From positions 244,071 through 308,070 of the forward strand of contig CALXXN010000001.1 in assembly GCA_944392695.1 (NCBI GenBank): DNA of 64,000 nt, read 5' to 3'. This document shows positions 1 to 8,767 of the stretch, piece by piece. Position 1 is the first letter of the stretch. The number at the start of each line of letters is the position of its first letter. The translations under genes were made by a program, and so were the position numbers. The notes beneath the pieces were generated by a model. It was not told where the DNA came from. It worked only from the letters and a program-made list of their open reading frames with translations, and did no database searches. Source of the stretch: an uncultured Spirochaetales bacterium (GTDB lineage: Bacteria; Spirochaetota; Spirochaetia; Sphaerochaetales; Sphaerochaetaceae).

Positions 1-614
1 TTCCTCTCATAGCTTGCCACTCCGAGTCCTGAGTAAAGGTCGAAGCGGTCAATGGTCTGGATCTGGCCGGCGACAGGAAGCAGTGTCTCGAATAGGGCGA
101 GGCCACGCTTGGGACTTCCACCTCCGATGTGGGGTGAGTAGAGCAGGCGGTTGGCTTCCAGCAGGATGACTGCGATCTCCTCTGGATAGGCCTTGTAAAG
201 GTCCTTCGTCAGTGAACTGGACTTCATGCCATTGCCCATGCCACCGTTGACATAATACTCGACGCTGTAGAGGTTGGCCTCTGTCAGTTCCTTGCGGACC
301 CCTGTCTCCGAGATGTTGGCATAGTCATCCCAGGCCTGGGCGACATGGCTGGATGCGGCCGCGTCATCACCCCTGTCCTTGTAGTAGCGGGCGACATGGT
401 ACTCCGTACGGGCCAGGTCCACAGGGTCGCTCTCAGCTGCCCTGTAGGTTTCGTAGAGCGGCTCGACGACAGATGGGGCCTCGTTGTCCTTCACCGCCTG
501 GATGAGGTCTTCGTAGACGGCCTTCCCATTGTTGTCACTGAATGAATCCGTATAGGCGCACAATGAAGTGGCACAGCAAAGGGAGATGAGCAGTGCCGCG
601 GTGATCTTCCTCAT
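1..614 (-). CDS. Exported hypothetical protein, possibly TPR-like (C-terminus cut by window edge)
   Basis: Reading the minus strand from the ATG at 614 gives an open frame of about 204 codons that leaves the window without a stop. The N-terminus (MRKITAALLISLCCATSLCA) is a clear signal peptide, so the protein should be exported. The rest is alpha-helical, with alternating small and aromatic residues resembling TPR-type repeats (for example the segment around ARTEYHVARYYKDRG), but I cannot name a family. A GGAG Shine-Dalgarno lies 9 bases upstream, and the gene starts 12 bases after the stop of the U32 gene. It is probably the third gene of a lon-U32 transcription unit. Function unknown. Confidence 0.7.
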   Translation of the reverse strand, partial: MRKITAALLISLCCATSLCAYTDSFSDNNGKAVYEDLIQAVKDNEAPSVVEPLYETYRAAESDPVDLARTEYHVARYYKDRGDDAAASSHVAQAWDDYANISETGVRKELTEANLYSVEYYVNGGMGNGMKSSSLTKDLYKAYPEEIAVILLEANRLLYSPHIGGGSPKRGLALFETLLPVAGQIQTIDRFDLYSGLGVASYER

Positions 615-626
615 AGGGGTCTTCTC

Positions 627-1850
627 CTAGTTGATGGTCTTCTTCGAGGCTTCAGCACGAATGATCCACCCTTCCTGGACAGGGAGCATGGTCTTGATGA
701 AGCCCCTCTTGCAATGGTCGAGCTTGTCCACTGGCTGCATGTCCACATCGAGCAGCTGGTAGTCATCATCTTCGAGATGATGCACGTCAGGGGCGATGTA
801 TTCAAGACGGCGTCCAGCCCTGAAAGGCCCTCTTGGGTCGATTTCCCAGATACCAGGACCTGCCTGGTGTGTGAAGGTTCCAAGGAACTCATATTCCCTA
901 TGATAACCATAGGAGGTCGGCTCGTCGACCAGCCGTGTGTCCGTCGCCTCATGGCCGAAGAAGAAGCCTGTCGTGTATTCGCGGTGCGAGATATCAAAGA
1001 GGTCTTGGCGGTAGATGTCCGCATCTGCGGCCCCGTCAAGGGCCTTGCGGTAGGCCCTGGTGACAAGGGCGGTGTACATCAGGGACTTCATCCTGCCTTC
1101 GATCTTCAATGAATCGAGGCCTGCGTCCTTCAGCTCATCAAGGTGGTCGATCATGCACAGGTCCTTGGAGGAGAGTATGACGGTATGGTCATGGTCCTCC
1201 TCCACAGGGTACCAGATGCCGGGGCGTTCGGCTTCCTCCAGTTCACCTCGGAAGCGGTAGCGCCAACGGCAGGTATGGGCACAATCACCCTTGTTCGCAC
1301 TGCGTCCTGCCAGGTGTGCCGACAGGAGGCAGCGTCCTGAGTATGCCATGCACATGGCACCATGGACGAAGGCCTCAAGCTGCAGGTCTGGGACGGCGTC
1401 CTTGATCCGCTTGATGTCATCAAGTGTCGCCTCACGGCCAAGGATGACACGCTTGAAGCCTAGTGAGTGGTAGAACCTGGCCGCACTGCTGTTGAGGCAG
1501 CTCGCCTGGGTTGAAAGGTGGAGCTCAACATCAGGCATGTGCTTCGCGAAAAGCGGCACCAGGCCAAGGTCGCTGATGATGTAGGCATCGAAAGGTGCGT
1601 CCTTCAACGAGGGCAGGAAGGCATCAGCCTCACTGATCTCGTCCTCGCTGAAGAGTATGTTCATCGCGCAGTACAAGCGCTGGCCCAGCGCCTTCTTCAG
1701 CTTGCCAGCCTCTATGAGGTCTGCTGGAGTGAAGTTGTCGGCATTGTGACGCATGGACCAGCGTTCAAGGCCTATGTATGCGGCATCAGCACCAAAGGCG
1801 TAGGCGGTTTTCAACTTGGCAAGGTTGCCCGCAGGGGAGAGAAGCTCCAC
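627..1850 (-). CDS. Peptidase U32 family protein (TrhP/RlhA-like RNA hydroxylation protein)
   Basis: This is a U32 'collagenase-like' protein. The family signature is visible: EAFVHGAMCMAYSGRC followed by a second cysteine cluster, GDCAHTC. Characterised relatives (YegQ/TrhP, RlhA) help hydroxylate tRNA or rRNA bases and are not known to be real proteases, so an RNA-modification role is more likely than proteolysis. I start it at the GTG at 1850, giving 407 residues beginning (M)ELLSPAGN, the usual family N-terminus. A strong AGGAGG lies 6 bases upstream and overlaps the lon stop codon (TGAGGAGG). A longer frame back to 1901 would only re-read the end of lon. It is probably translationally coupled to lon. 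The exact target base is unknown. Confidence 0.85.
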   Translation of the reverse strand: MELLSPAGNLAKLKTAYAFGADAAYIGLERWSMRHNADNFTPADLIEAGKLKKALGQRLYCAMNILFSEDEISEADAFLPSLKDAPFDAYIISDLGLVPLFAKHMPDVELHLSTQASCLNSSAARFYHSLGFKRVILGREATLDDIKRIKDAVPDLQLEAFVHGAMCMAYSGRCLLSAHLAGRSANKGDCAHTCRWRYRFRGELEEAERPGIWYPVEEDHDHTVILSSKDLCMIDHLDELKDAGLDSLKIEGRMKSLMYTALVTRAYRKALDGAADADIYRQDLFDISHREYTTGFFFGHEATDTRLVDEPTSYGYHREYEFLGTFTHQAGPGIWEIDPRGPFRAGRRLEYIAPDVHHLEDDDYQLLDVDMQPVDKLDHCKRGFIKTMLPVQEGWIIRAEASKKTIN

Positions 1851-1860
1851 ATCGTCCTCC

Positions 1861-4353
1861 TCACTCAAGAACGCTCTTGAGTGCATCGACAAGCTTAGCA
1901 TACTTGTCGTCGGATGAAGAGGCCGCCTTCTGGTTTTCCTCCTTGAGCCTGGCCTGGTATTCCTTCTCGCTCATGACGCGGGTCTTGTCATCAGGGAAGG
2001 CGATGGCGAGGACCTCGTCCATCTCGTCGACGAGATGGAAGTCGATCCCTTCCTTGACGTCTTCTGTCAGCTCGTCCAGGTCCCTTGAGTTGCGGCGCGG
2101 GATGATGATCGTGCGCACCCCATTGCGTTTGGCTGCGAGCACCTTCTCCCTGAGACCTCCGATCGGCATGACCTTGCCCGTCAGCGTCAGCTCTCCTGTC
2201 ATGGCAAGACGTGCTTGCATGACCTGGTCTGTCAGGAGGGAGTAGAGGGCACAGGTCAGTGTGATGCCTGCGCTTGGTCCATCCTTCGGTGTCGCACCTT
2301 CAGGTACATGGAGGTGGACATTGTTCGTTTCGAACCAGCCCCGGTCAAAGCCACGGCGTTCAGCTGTGCGCTTGATATAGGTCCAGGCGATGCTGACACT
2401 CTCCTTCATGACATCACCCAGCTGGCCGGTGACCTTCAACTCCCCCTTGCCCGGGTAGTTCTCAGCCTCGATCAACAGTGTGTCTCCTCCCATGCTTGTC
2501 CAGGCGAGGCCCAGCGCCGTGCCGACCTTGTCCGCCTTGACGATGTCGTCTTCTGGGAAGATGGGTTTGCCAAGGTACTTCTCGATAGCGGCCTTGTCGA
2601 TCTTGACAGGGCGTTCAAGAGATGGGTTTTCCAAGAGTTCCAGGAGGACCTTCCTGTTGATCTTGTCCAGGCTCTTCTCAAGGTTCCTGACACCGGCCTC
2701 CCTGGCATACTGGTTGGCAATCGACAGGAGTGACTTGGAAGGGTACTTCACATCCCCCTTGTCAAGGCCGTTCTTCTCGAAGCTCTTGGGCAGGAGGTAC
2801 TTCTTAGCGATGTTCAGCTTCTCATTTGAGGTGTAGCCAGACATCTCTATGACCTCCATCCTGTCAAGGAGTGGTTCTGGAATCGTCTCAAGCGTGTTCG
2901 CTGTGACGATGAAGAGGACCTGGGAGACATCGAATGGGATGTCGAGGTAGCGGTCTCGGAACTCCTTGTTCTGCTCGCTGTCCAAAGCCTCTAGCAAGGC
3001 CGAGGCAGGGTCTCCGTTGTAACTCACGCCCATCTTGTCGATCTCATCGATCAGGAAGACAGGGCTCTTTGTCTTGACAATCTTCAAGCCCTGGATGATC
3101 TTGCCGGGCAGGGCTCCGACATAGGTCCTGCGATGCCCCTTGATCTCGGCCTCGTCCTTCATGCCACCCACGGAGAAGCGGTAATACTTCTTGCCAAGGG
3201 CCTTGGCGATTGAGAGCCCGACACTGGTCTTGCCGACCCCGGGAGGGCCGACGAGGCAGATGATGGCGCCTTTAGTGTCCATCTTGCGCTTGCGTACGGC
3301 GAGGAACTCAAGGATGCGCTCCTTGACCTCCTTCATGCCATAGTGGTCCTTCTCAAGCACCTTGCGTGCCTTCTCTATGTCGAAGTCCTGGTAGGGCTCA
3401 TCCTTCCAGGGCAGGGTGCAGATCGTCTGCAGGTAGGTCAGGCTGGTCGAGTAATCTGACTGGTTGGGGTCGAGCGAAAGGAAGTGTGAGTACTCGTTCT
3501 CGACAGTCTCCTTCGCTTCCCCTTCGAGGGCGAGGGCATCTATGTCCTTGCGCAGCTTCTCAGCGACACTCATGCCTCCACCGCCGGCAAGCTGGCGCTG
3601 GATCTGCTTCATCTCCTCGCGCAGGAAGTACTCCCTCTGGTTCTTTTCCAGTTTCTTGTTGATCCTGTCCTGGATCATGCCCTGCATCTGGGCGATCTCA
3701 CGTTCATGCGTGACCAGGAGGAGGACCTCCTCGATGCGGTGGCGGACATCAAGGATTTCGAGGATGTTCTGCTGCTGTTCTCCTTCGACAGGGAGGACTG
3801 AGGCGACATAGTCGGCGAAGCGTCCAGGCTCATCGATGTTGATCATGTTCAGCCGGCTCTCATCGGAGAAAATTGGTGTGCGGGGGTTCATCTTGACGAA
3901 CTCCTCGCTCAAGCTCTTCGTCCAGGCGGCCAGCGACTCCTTGTCATCAACGATGTCGTCAAGGTAGCTGACAGTGGCCGCGGTGTAGGTCTGGGTGCTG
4001 AAGAAGTCCTCAACCTTGAAACGCTTGATTGTCGAGACGAAAATGTTCAAGCCGCCTTCCGGCAGCCTCAGGAGCCTTATGATGCGGCAAAGCGTGCCGA
4101 TCTTGTGGAAGCGCTCGCTGTCTGGACGGTTCTCGATTCCATCTGGGTTCGGTGTCTCCAGGATGGCACCGAAGTAGCCATCCCTGGCGGCAGCCTGGTT
4201 TATTATTGACACATCATCCTGGCCGGTGATGTAGATTGGCGTGAAGAGCCCTGGGAAGAGCGGCTTCTGCGCCAAGGGTAGTATCAAGAGGTTGGCGGGG
4301 AGGTTGTCAGTGTCTCCCAGCAGCTCTGTCACATTCTTGTTATCTTGATCCAT
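1861..4353 (-). CDS. lon: ATP-dependent protease Lon
   Basis: An 830-residue LonA-type cytoplasmic protease. An N-terminal substrate-binding domain (about residues 20-220) and a coiled linker come first. The AAA+ module follows, with Walker A GPPGVGKT at 369-376 and Walker B FLIDEID at 433-439. The C-terminal protease domain has the catalytic Ser694 in DGPSAG and Lys737 in REKVLAA, so the Ser-Lys dyad is intact. Length is normal for the family. It degrades misfolded and short-lived regulatory proteins in the cytoplasm. The ATG has a purine-rich AGGAATAGATAGGA upstream. I found no CIRCE-type operator, so heat-shock control is not evident from the sequence. The U32 gene and an exported protein follow on the same strand. 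Confidence 0.97.
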   Translation of the reverse strand: MDQDNKNVTELLGDTDNLPANLLILPLAQKPLFPGLFTPIYITGQDDVSIINQAAARDGYFGAILETPNPDGIENRPDSERFHKIGTLCRIIRLLRLPEGGLNIFVSTIKRFKVEDFFSTQTYTAATVSYLDDIVDDKESLAAWTKSLSEEFVKMNPRTPIFSDESRLNMINIDEPGRFADYVASVLPVEGEQQQNILEILDVRHRIEEVLLLVTHEREIAQMQGMIQDRINKKLEKNQREYFLREEMKQIQRQLAGGGGMSVAEKLRKDIDALALEGEAKETVENEYSHFLSLDPNQSDYSTSLTYLQTICTLPWKDEPYQDFDIEKARKVLEKDHYGMKEVKERILEFLAVRKRKMDTKGAIICLVGPPGVGKTSVGLSIAKALGKKYYRFSVGGMKDEAEIKGHRRTYVGALPGKIIQGLKIVKTKSPVFLIDEIDKMGVSYNGDPASALLEALDSEQNKEFRDRYLDIPFDVSQVLFIVTANTLETIPEPLLDRMEVIEMSGYTSNEKLNIAKKYLLPKSFEKNGLDKGDVKYPSKSLLSIANQYAREAGVRNLEKSLDKINRKVLLELLENPSLERPVKIDKAAIEKYLGKPIFPEDDIVKADKVGTALGLAWTSMGGDTLLIEAENYPGKGELKVTGQLGDVMKESVSIAWTYIKRTAERRGFDRGWFETNNVHLHVPEGATPKDGPSAGITLTCALYSLLTDQVMQARLAMTGELTLTGKVMPIGGLREKVLAAKRNGVRTIIIPRRNSRDLDELTEDVKEGIDFHLVDEMDEVLAIAFPDDKTRVMSEKEYQARLKEENQKAASSSDDKYAKLVDALKSVLE

Positions 4354-4527
4354 TCCTATCTATTCCTCTCTCTCACTTAGGTCACTGAAAAATACACAAA
4401 AGAAGCTCATGAGGAAAGTGTGCGCCACACACTTGGTCTTAATGTGGCGTATGCCATGAAGAAGGCCTCTTTGTCCATTGTCCCACAGGCTTCCTGCCGT
4501 CATCTTCCATCTCGTCAAGGAGGAATC

Positions 4528-4890
4528 ATGACAGATTTCACATTCACATTTCCAACACGTGGCCATTTCGGACAGGGAGTGGCTGCTTCAGACTTGAAGA
4601 AGGAGCTTAATGGACTTGGTTGCCGCGTGATGCTTTGCATCGGATTGGGTTCCGTCAGATCCAATGGCCTTTACGATGAGGTCAAGGGTGTGATGGAGGA
4701 AGCGTCATCGACTGCTGCAAGCTCATAGCAGCCCAGGCTATGCTTGATGAGGACATCGGGAGTATGAGCACAAGAAGGGGATGATGCCAACAACGTTCCT
4801 GCCTTTTGGTGCCATTGTCACAGCCCCGGGCCCAGGTGCGGAGATGAACGCTGGCGCGGTGATCACGTATGAGGAGAAGTCCTGGCAGGG
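4528..4890 (+). pseudogene. Iron-containing alcohol dehydrogenase, deleted and frameshifted remnant
   Basis: An ATG at 4528, with a good AAGGAGG Shine-Dalgarno, begins MTDFTFTFPTRGHFGQG, the start of an iron-dependent (BdhA/YqhD-type) alcohol dehydrogenase. The sequence continues to about 4703 (YDEVKGVMEEA), then jumps directly to VIDCCKLIAAQAM. In intact enzymes that motif follows GGGS some dozens of residues later, so an internal segment is missing. Near 4760 the frame shifts. The homologous text resumes one frame over as EYEHKKGMMPTTFLPFGA and then GAEMNAGAVITYEEK, ending near 4890. The iron-binding and C-terminal parts are absent. An intact enzyme would have reduced aldehydes with NAD(P)H. 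This copy cannot make a working protein. Confidence 0.85.
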
Positions 4891-5055
4891 TCCCATGGCC
4901 GGTTCCCAGGCGGCCTTCGCCGCATCTATCTGTTCAAGAAGTCTGTTCTGCTCACTGCGTCGCAGCGAGGGGAGGCTTGCTGTCCTGAACGTCAGGGCAG
5001 CAAGCTTATTCCAATCGATTTCCGTTGCGTTTTGTTGCATCAGTGCTATCATGAG
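4885..5055 (-). pseudogene. Possible gene fragment of unknown identity, opposite strand
   Basis: Between the broken dehydrogenase and the carbamate kinase gene, the minus strand is open and reads like a natural helical protein (for example ATEIDWNKLAALTFRTASL and EQNRLLEQIDAAKAAWEPAM). The plus-strand reading is much less protein-like. The frame has no start of its own: upstream it runs into the antisense of arcC, and downstream into the antisense of the dehydrogenase remnant. If real, it is the leftover of a gene brought in or cut by the rearrangement that destroyed the dehydrogenase. It could equally be chance. Confidence 0.25.
5025..5052 (+). promoter_or_regulatory. Putative promoter of arcC
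   Basis: TTGCGT (5025-5030), 16 bases, then TATCAT (5047-5052). It lies about 20 bases upstream of the arcC start, and TATCAT recurs as a -10 element in this window. Confidence 0.5.
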
Positions 5056-5070
5056 GCTGGAGGATGAAAG

Positions 5071-6015
5071 ATGGACAAATCCCTCATCGTCATAGCCATT
5101 GGAGGCAATTCCCTTATTGAAGACAGCAAGCACGTCACTGTAAGCGCACAGTATGAGGCGGCTGCGAAGACCGCCCATCATATCGCACGGCTGATCCAGG
5201 AAGGACACCGTGTGGTCATTGTCCATGGCAATGGACCGCAGGTAGGCTACATACTCCTGCGTGCCGAATACGCGAGGAAGATCCTGCATGCCGTCCCTCT
5301 GGACAGTTGTGTCGCAGACACACAGGGGGCCATTGGCTACCAGCTGCAGCGTTCCTTGGGCAATGAACTGGGCAAGCTTGGCATCAAGATGGATGTCGCG
5401 ACTGTCGTGACACAGGTGCTGGTAGATGACGACGACCCCTCGTTCAGCAACCCGACCAAGCCTATCGGCTCATTCATGCAGCAGGAGGAGGCCGTGTACC
5501 ACAGGGACCATGATGGCTGGTCCATTGTCGAGGATGCAGGACGTGGCTGGCGCCGTGTCGTCGCATCGCCACAGCCGAAAGAGGTCATAGAGTCTGGTAC
5601 GGTCGCCAAGCTCCTCGATAGTGGAGCCGTGGTCATCGCCGCTGGAGGCGGTGGTATTCCTGTCGTCCGTGATGATGAGGGGCTCCTGCAGGGCAGGGAG
5701 GCTGTTGTCGACAAGGACCTTGCCGCCTGCCTGCTTGCGAAGCAGCTTGGTGCTGATGTCTTCATGATTTCGACAGCAGTCGAGAAGGTCTGCCTGGACT
5801 ACAACAAGCCGACAGAGCGCCAGCTTGACAGCATGAGCTGCAGCGAAGCTGATGGTTATATAGCCCAAGGACAGTTCCCACCAGGTTCGATGCTACCCAA
5901 GATCCAGGCGCTGAAGGACTTCGTCTCCACGACTGGAGGTGTGGGCATAGTCTCAGATCCCGCACACCTCTTTGATGCCTTGCACGGGGAAGGGGGTACC
6001 CGCATCACTCCTTGA
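5071..6015 (+). CDS. arcC: Carbamate kinase
   Basis: A 314-residue amino-acid-kinase-fold enzyme that interconverts carbamoyl phosphate plus ADP with ATP, CO2 and ammonia. It is used fermentatively to gain ATP from arginine, agmatine, purines or ureides. Family landmarks are present: IAIGGNSLI at the N-terminus, VIVHGNGPQVG near residue 50, the central AAGGGGIPV and the EGREAV-like LQGREAVVDKD. Length is normal. GGAGG lies 7 bases upstream of the ATG. No arginine deiminase or ornithine carbamoyltransferase gene is nearby, so its carbamoyl phosphate may come from another pathway, such as ureide breakdown. The 3' end overlaps the convergent AlbA_2-type gene by 11 bases. Confidence 0.95.
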   Translation: MDKSLIVIAIGGNSLIEDSKHVTVSAQYEAAAKTAHHIARLIQEGHRVVIVHGNGPQVGYILLRAEYARKILHAVPLDSCVADTQGAIGYQLQRSLGNELGKLGIKMDVATVVTQVLVDDDDPSFSNPTKPIGSFMQQEEAVYHRDHDGWSIVEDAGRGWRRVVASPQPKEVIESGTVAKLLDSGAVVIAAGGGGIPVVRDDEGLLQGREAVVDKDLAACLLAKQLGADVFMISTAVEKVCLDYNKPTERQLDSMSCSEADGYIAQGQFPPGSMLPKIQALKDFVSTTGGVGIVSDPAHLFDALHGEGGTRITP

Positions 6016-7222
6016 GCACGCGCCAGGAGCCTGACTTGCGACCACCTATGCGTTCAATCAGGCCTTCCTGCTTCAGTTCCGCGATCTGGCGCTTCACAGT
6101 CGCACTTGATACATTGGCCAGGTCTGCGATTTCATCGTATGTCAGGTCGGCCCTGGCAGACACAAGGGCGAGGATGGCTGTCCTCGTCCTTTCTTTCTTG
6201 TTTCCAGTAGTCAGCTGTGATGAGAGCGACTGTGTGTCGACATCGTAGTCATCGAAGGCTGAGTCCTCCGCCGCACTCAATGTGATGGTGAAGGTGCCTT
6301 GTCCCAGCCTCACCACGGGTTCATCAAGACCTGCTTCCTCCAAGGCTGTGACAACAGATGTCAGGCCCTTGCCAAGGCCTGGGTACTGGTCTTTGAGGAC
6401 TTTGATGAGCCCTTTGTTGGCTTCAGTACCTGACATCAGCAGGGACAGTGGTGGAACGTGGTTCGTGATGCTGATTGAATCCTGGTGTATGCAGACAGTA
6501 ATCGCATCTCCTGACGTGTAGTCGTTGTGGATGAGGGCGTTGAATAAAAGCTCCTCAAGCACAGGAAGAGGGTAGGGATGTCCTTCTGGTAGATGGGTGA
6601 CCAGGCTGTCCATCAAGCGCGGGAGTATCGTGGCAAAGGGGCCTGTGACCCTGTCTTCACACTTATCACCGGTCAACCTGATGGAGAAACCATCACAGTA
6701 GCGTGATGGGTCATCCCCGAAGAGTATGAGTTCAAGCAGGGGCAGTCCTGCATCTGCGGCTCCGAAGAGCCCCTCCAGGTCATCAGGCTTGAGCCCTGCG
6801 GCCAGGATTGCATCGTTGTCGAGGTCGCATGCTGAGAAGGCGGCGGAGGGCTTGTTGGCAGGGCGCTCAAGTGTCTTGCCATTGAGGTGGACTATGTAGC
6901 CACCGCTGCGGCTTTTCTGCAACCTGATGAGCTTCCCCCCGTTGCAGATATGGACCTCGCCGCGGTAGGGTACGACCCAGTCCTCATTGGGTACCATGAC
7001 CTCAATCCATGAGCCACTATCATCGCTCTTGTGTCCGATGTCCTGGATGAGCATGCCGGTTGCTTTGAATATGTCACGTCGGATCATGGCTTCGAGCGTG
7101 TCCAGGTCCCCCTCAAGGCGTGGTCCTATGAGCAATCGTCCGCCGCCTGAGTTGGACAGGGCTGCGACCGCCCTGGCATCCTTGTGCGACCAGCGTGGCC
7201 TGGTGATCAGGTTTTCAATCAT
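6005..7222 (-). CDS. AlbA_2/GHKL-ATPase/winged-helix putative regulator, second of a tandem pair
   Basis: A 405-residue cytoplasmic protein with the layout of AlbA_2 (Schlafen-like) ATP-binding regulators. An N-terminal divergent AlbA_2 segment (ARAVAALSNSGGGRLLIG) is followed by a GHKL-type ATPase stretch whose N-box-like helix reads LEELLFNALIHNDYTSGD. A C-terminal winged helix (TYDEIADLANVSSATVKRQI) probably binds DNA. I start it at the ATG at 7222, behind GGAAGGAAGGAA; this overlaps the end of the upstream paralogue by 8 bases and suggests coupling. The AlbA_2 part lacks the clear E-x-K seen at the start of its neighbour, so it may have lost one activity. Target genes are unknown. Confidence 0.75.
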   Translation of the reverse strand: MIENLITRPRWSHKDARAVAALSNSGGGRLLIGPRLEGDLDTLEAMIRRDIFKATGMLIQDIGHKSDDSGSWIEVMVPNEDWVVPYRGEVHICNGGKLIRLQKSRSGGYIVHLNGKTLERPANKPSAAFSACDLDNDAILAAGLKPDDLEGLFGAADAGLPLLELILFGDDPSRYCDGFSIRLTGDKCEDRVTGPFATILPRLMDSLVTHLPEGHPYPLPVLEELLFNALIHNDYTSGDAITVCIHQDSISITNHVPPLSLLMSGTEANKGLIKVLKDQYPGLGKGLTSVVTALEEAGLDEPVVRLGQGTFTITLSAAEDSAFDDYDVDTQSLSSQLTTGNKKERTRTAILALVSARADLTYDEIADLANVSSATVKRQIAELKQEGLIERIGGRKSGSWRVLKE

Positions 7223-8618
7223 TTCCTTCCTTCCTTGTCCTTGGAGCGACATGCCATGTGCGTCCTTCCCTTGCAAGCAGGCCCAACGCCTCCATGCTGG
7301 CAAGCTGCCGTCCCACTAGGTGCCTGGACAGTCCTGTGGCCCTGCTCATGGCGGAAATGGCTATTGATGGATCCTTGAGCACTTCTGACAATACTGCCAT
7401 CTGGTCGCCTGTCAGCTTCCATTCCTTCTCGTAATCACGGAGCCTTGCACGCCACAGGCTTTCCTTGAAACTCCTCAGGCTGAGGCTTGGCCCTTCAAAC
7501 GGCCCCTTGTCAAAGTCCTCGTCTTGTAGTGCTGTGATCCAGCCATCCTCATCTGGCAGGGCTTCCTCATGCCTGCGTTGTACCACGAAACGTGCTGAGA
7601 AGGCGGGCACAAGGATCCAACGTGGCTCTCCGAAGCCCCTGTCTGCGCAGCTCTTCCGGATCCGGGTGAGCCCGAGACCACAACCGTTCATCAGCCCTGC
7701 GAGGCGCAGCATCTCTCCAAGCACTGGGTTGGGTGAGAAGGCGGCATGGCCATCATCACTCCAGTCATAGGAGAGCGCCATCCTGTTGGAAATCTCCACC
7801 GTGTCCTCATCGATGGTGGCAGTGACAGGGCTCCTTGCTTCGTAATCTTGATGGACATAGGCGTTTACCAGGGCCTGGTGTATGACTGTCATGGATACAT
7901 CTCCTGGTCCTAGCGCTTCCATGATGGTTGCTTCAAAGGCAGGTATTTGTTCCAAGAGTGGACCTGAGAAGACCTTGCGTCTTGCAGAGCCATCTCCACC
8001 TATGATGTTGAGCACACCTTCCGCTCCACGTGAGATTTGTCCTGGAGAGGGGTGGAAGCAGATGGCCGACCCTCTTGCTATGCTGACAGGCGAGGGGGAG
8101 AGCCCTTGCCGGTAGAGCCAGAGCATGGCCTGGCTGCCATCATCCCCGGCATCGACAAGCCCAAGGCCTGACATGAAGGAGGTGAGCGCCTGGACCATGG
8201 CGGCTGGCATCTGTCCTGACCAGGTGGCGCTGTCCCAGCCCGTCTTCCTGACAGGTGTCTCGAAATGGACAGGGAGCTTGCTGACCGCCTGCGTGGTCGA
8301 ACCTATGCGCCTGTAGAAGACATTGCGGAAGGAGATCATCTCATTGCTTTTTGCGATGCGCACCTCTATGTAGTCATGGCCTTCCGCATCAGTGTGCAGG
8401 TTTACTTCGAAGTCCCTGTAGTTGAGCCTATGCACGATGGTGTTGGGTATCTCCTCAAGGAGCTTCTTGGGGTTCTTCACGCCTACGATGTCCCCGTTGT
8501 CGTTGACCCCTATGTACATTGAGCCACCCTGGCTGTTCGCCATGGCGCACAGCTGCCTCAGGTGGCTTTCCTCCCAGCTTGTCTTGAACTCCGTCCTCTG
8601 ATCCTCTAGCCTGTGCAT
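7215..8618 (-). CDS. AlbA_2/GHKL-ATPase/winged-helix putative regulator, first of a tandem pair
   Basis: A 467-residue protein. The N-terminal AlbA_2 domain (about residues 5-120) has TEFKTSWEE, CAMANSQGGSMYIGVND and the following GDIVGV, all typical of the family. The middle carries a GHKL-like ATP-binding helix (IHQALVNAYVHQDYEA, near residue 255). The C-terminus holds a winged helix (ISAMSRATGLSRHLVGRQLAS). Relatives are annotated as ATP-dependent transcriptional regulators or divergent Schlafen-type proteins; few have been studied. AGGAGG lies 8 bases upstream of the ATG, with a clear promoter just beyond it. It forms a two-gene operon with its diverged paralogue. Proteins of this architecture also occur in defence islands, but no other defence gene is adjacent here. 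Confidence 0.8.
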   Translation of the reverse strand: MHRLEDQRTEFKTSWEESHLRQLCAMANSQGGSMYIGVNDNGDIVGVKNPKKLLEEIPNTIVHRLNYRDFEVNLHTDAEGHDYIEVRIAKSNEMISFRNVFYRRIGSTTQAVSKLPVHFETPVRKTGWDSATWSGQMPAAMVQALTSFMSGLGLVDAGDDGSQAMLWLYRQGLSPSPVSIARGSAICFHPSPGQISRGAEGVLNIIGGDGSARRKVFSGPLLEQIPAFEATIMEALGPGDVSMTVIHQALVNAYVHQDYEARSPVTATIDEDTVEISNRMALSYDWSDDGHAAFSPNPVLGEMLRLAGLMNGCGLGLTRIRKSCADRGFGEPRWILVPAFSARFVVQRRHEEALPDEDGWITALQDEDFDKGPFEGPSLSLRSFKESLWRARLRDYEKEWKLTGDQMAVLSEVLKDPSIAISAMSRATGLSRHLVGRQLASMEALGLLAREGRTWHVAPRTRKEGND

Positions 8619-8637
8619 CCCACTTCCTCCTGTGGGG

Positions 8638-8667
8638 ATGATAGAGCTTAAAGAATATAACTGTAAA
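8638..8667 (-). promoter_or_regulatory. Promoter of the AlbA_2 gene pair
   Basis: On the minus strand, TTTACA (8667-8662), 18 bases, then TATCAT (8643-8638). The expected transcript starts about 13 bases before the ATG at 8618 and just includes the AGGAGG. Confidence 0.65.
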
Positions 8668-8717
8668 GGGTCAATCTGCTTGATTTATAAGGTCATGACT
8701 AGTGTATAGGGATAAAG

Positions 8718-8747
8718 AAAGGGAGGCTCCGTGTGGAACCTCCCTTT
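8718..8747 (-). terminator. Terminator of the GGGtGRT operon
   Basis: Inverted repeat AAAGGGAGG-c-TCC / GGA-a-CCTCCCTTT with a 4-base loop. On the minus strand it is followed by CTTTAT, so it fits as the terminator of the 10477-to-8768 operon. Confidence 0.7.
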
Positions 8748-8767
8748 GTGTCAGCTCTTAGGCTGGC

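Noticed and set aside
4354..4527. CIRCE or similar heat-shock operator upstream of lon
   Set aside because: Only short palindromes (GTGTG-CGC-CACAC, TGGC-GTAT-GCCA) are present and none matches a known heat-shock site.
4738..5289. A 183-codon minus-strand open frame across the dehydrogenase remnant and the start of arcC
   Set aside because: Both ends are antisense to recognisable genes. Only its middle could be a real remnant, and that is reported with low confidence.
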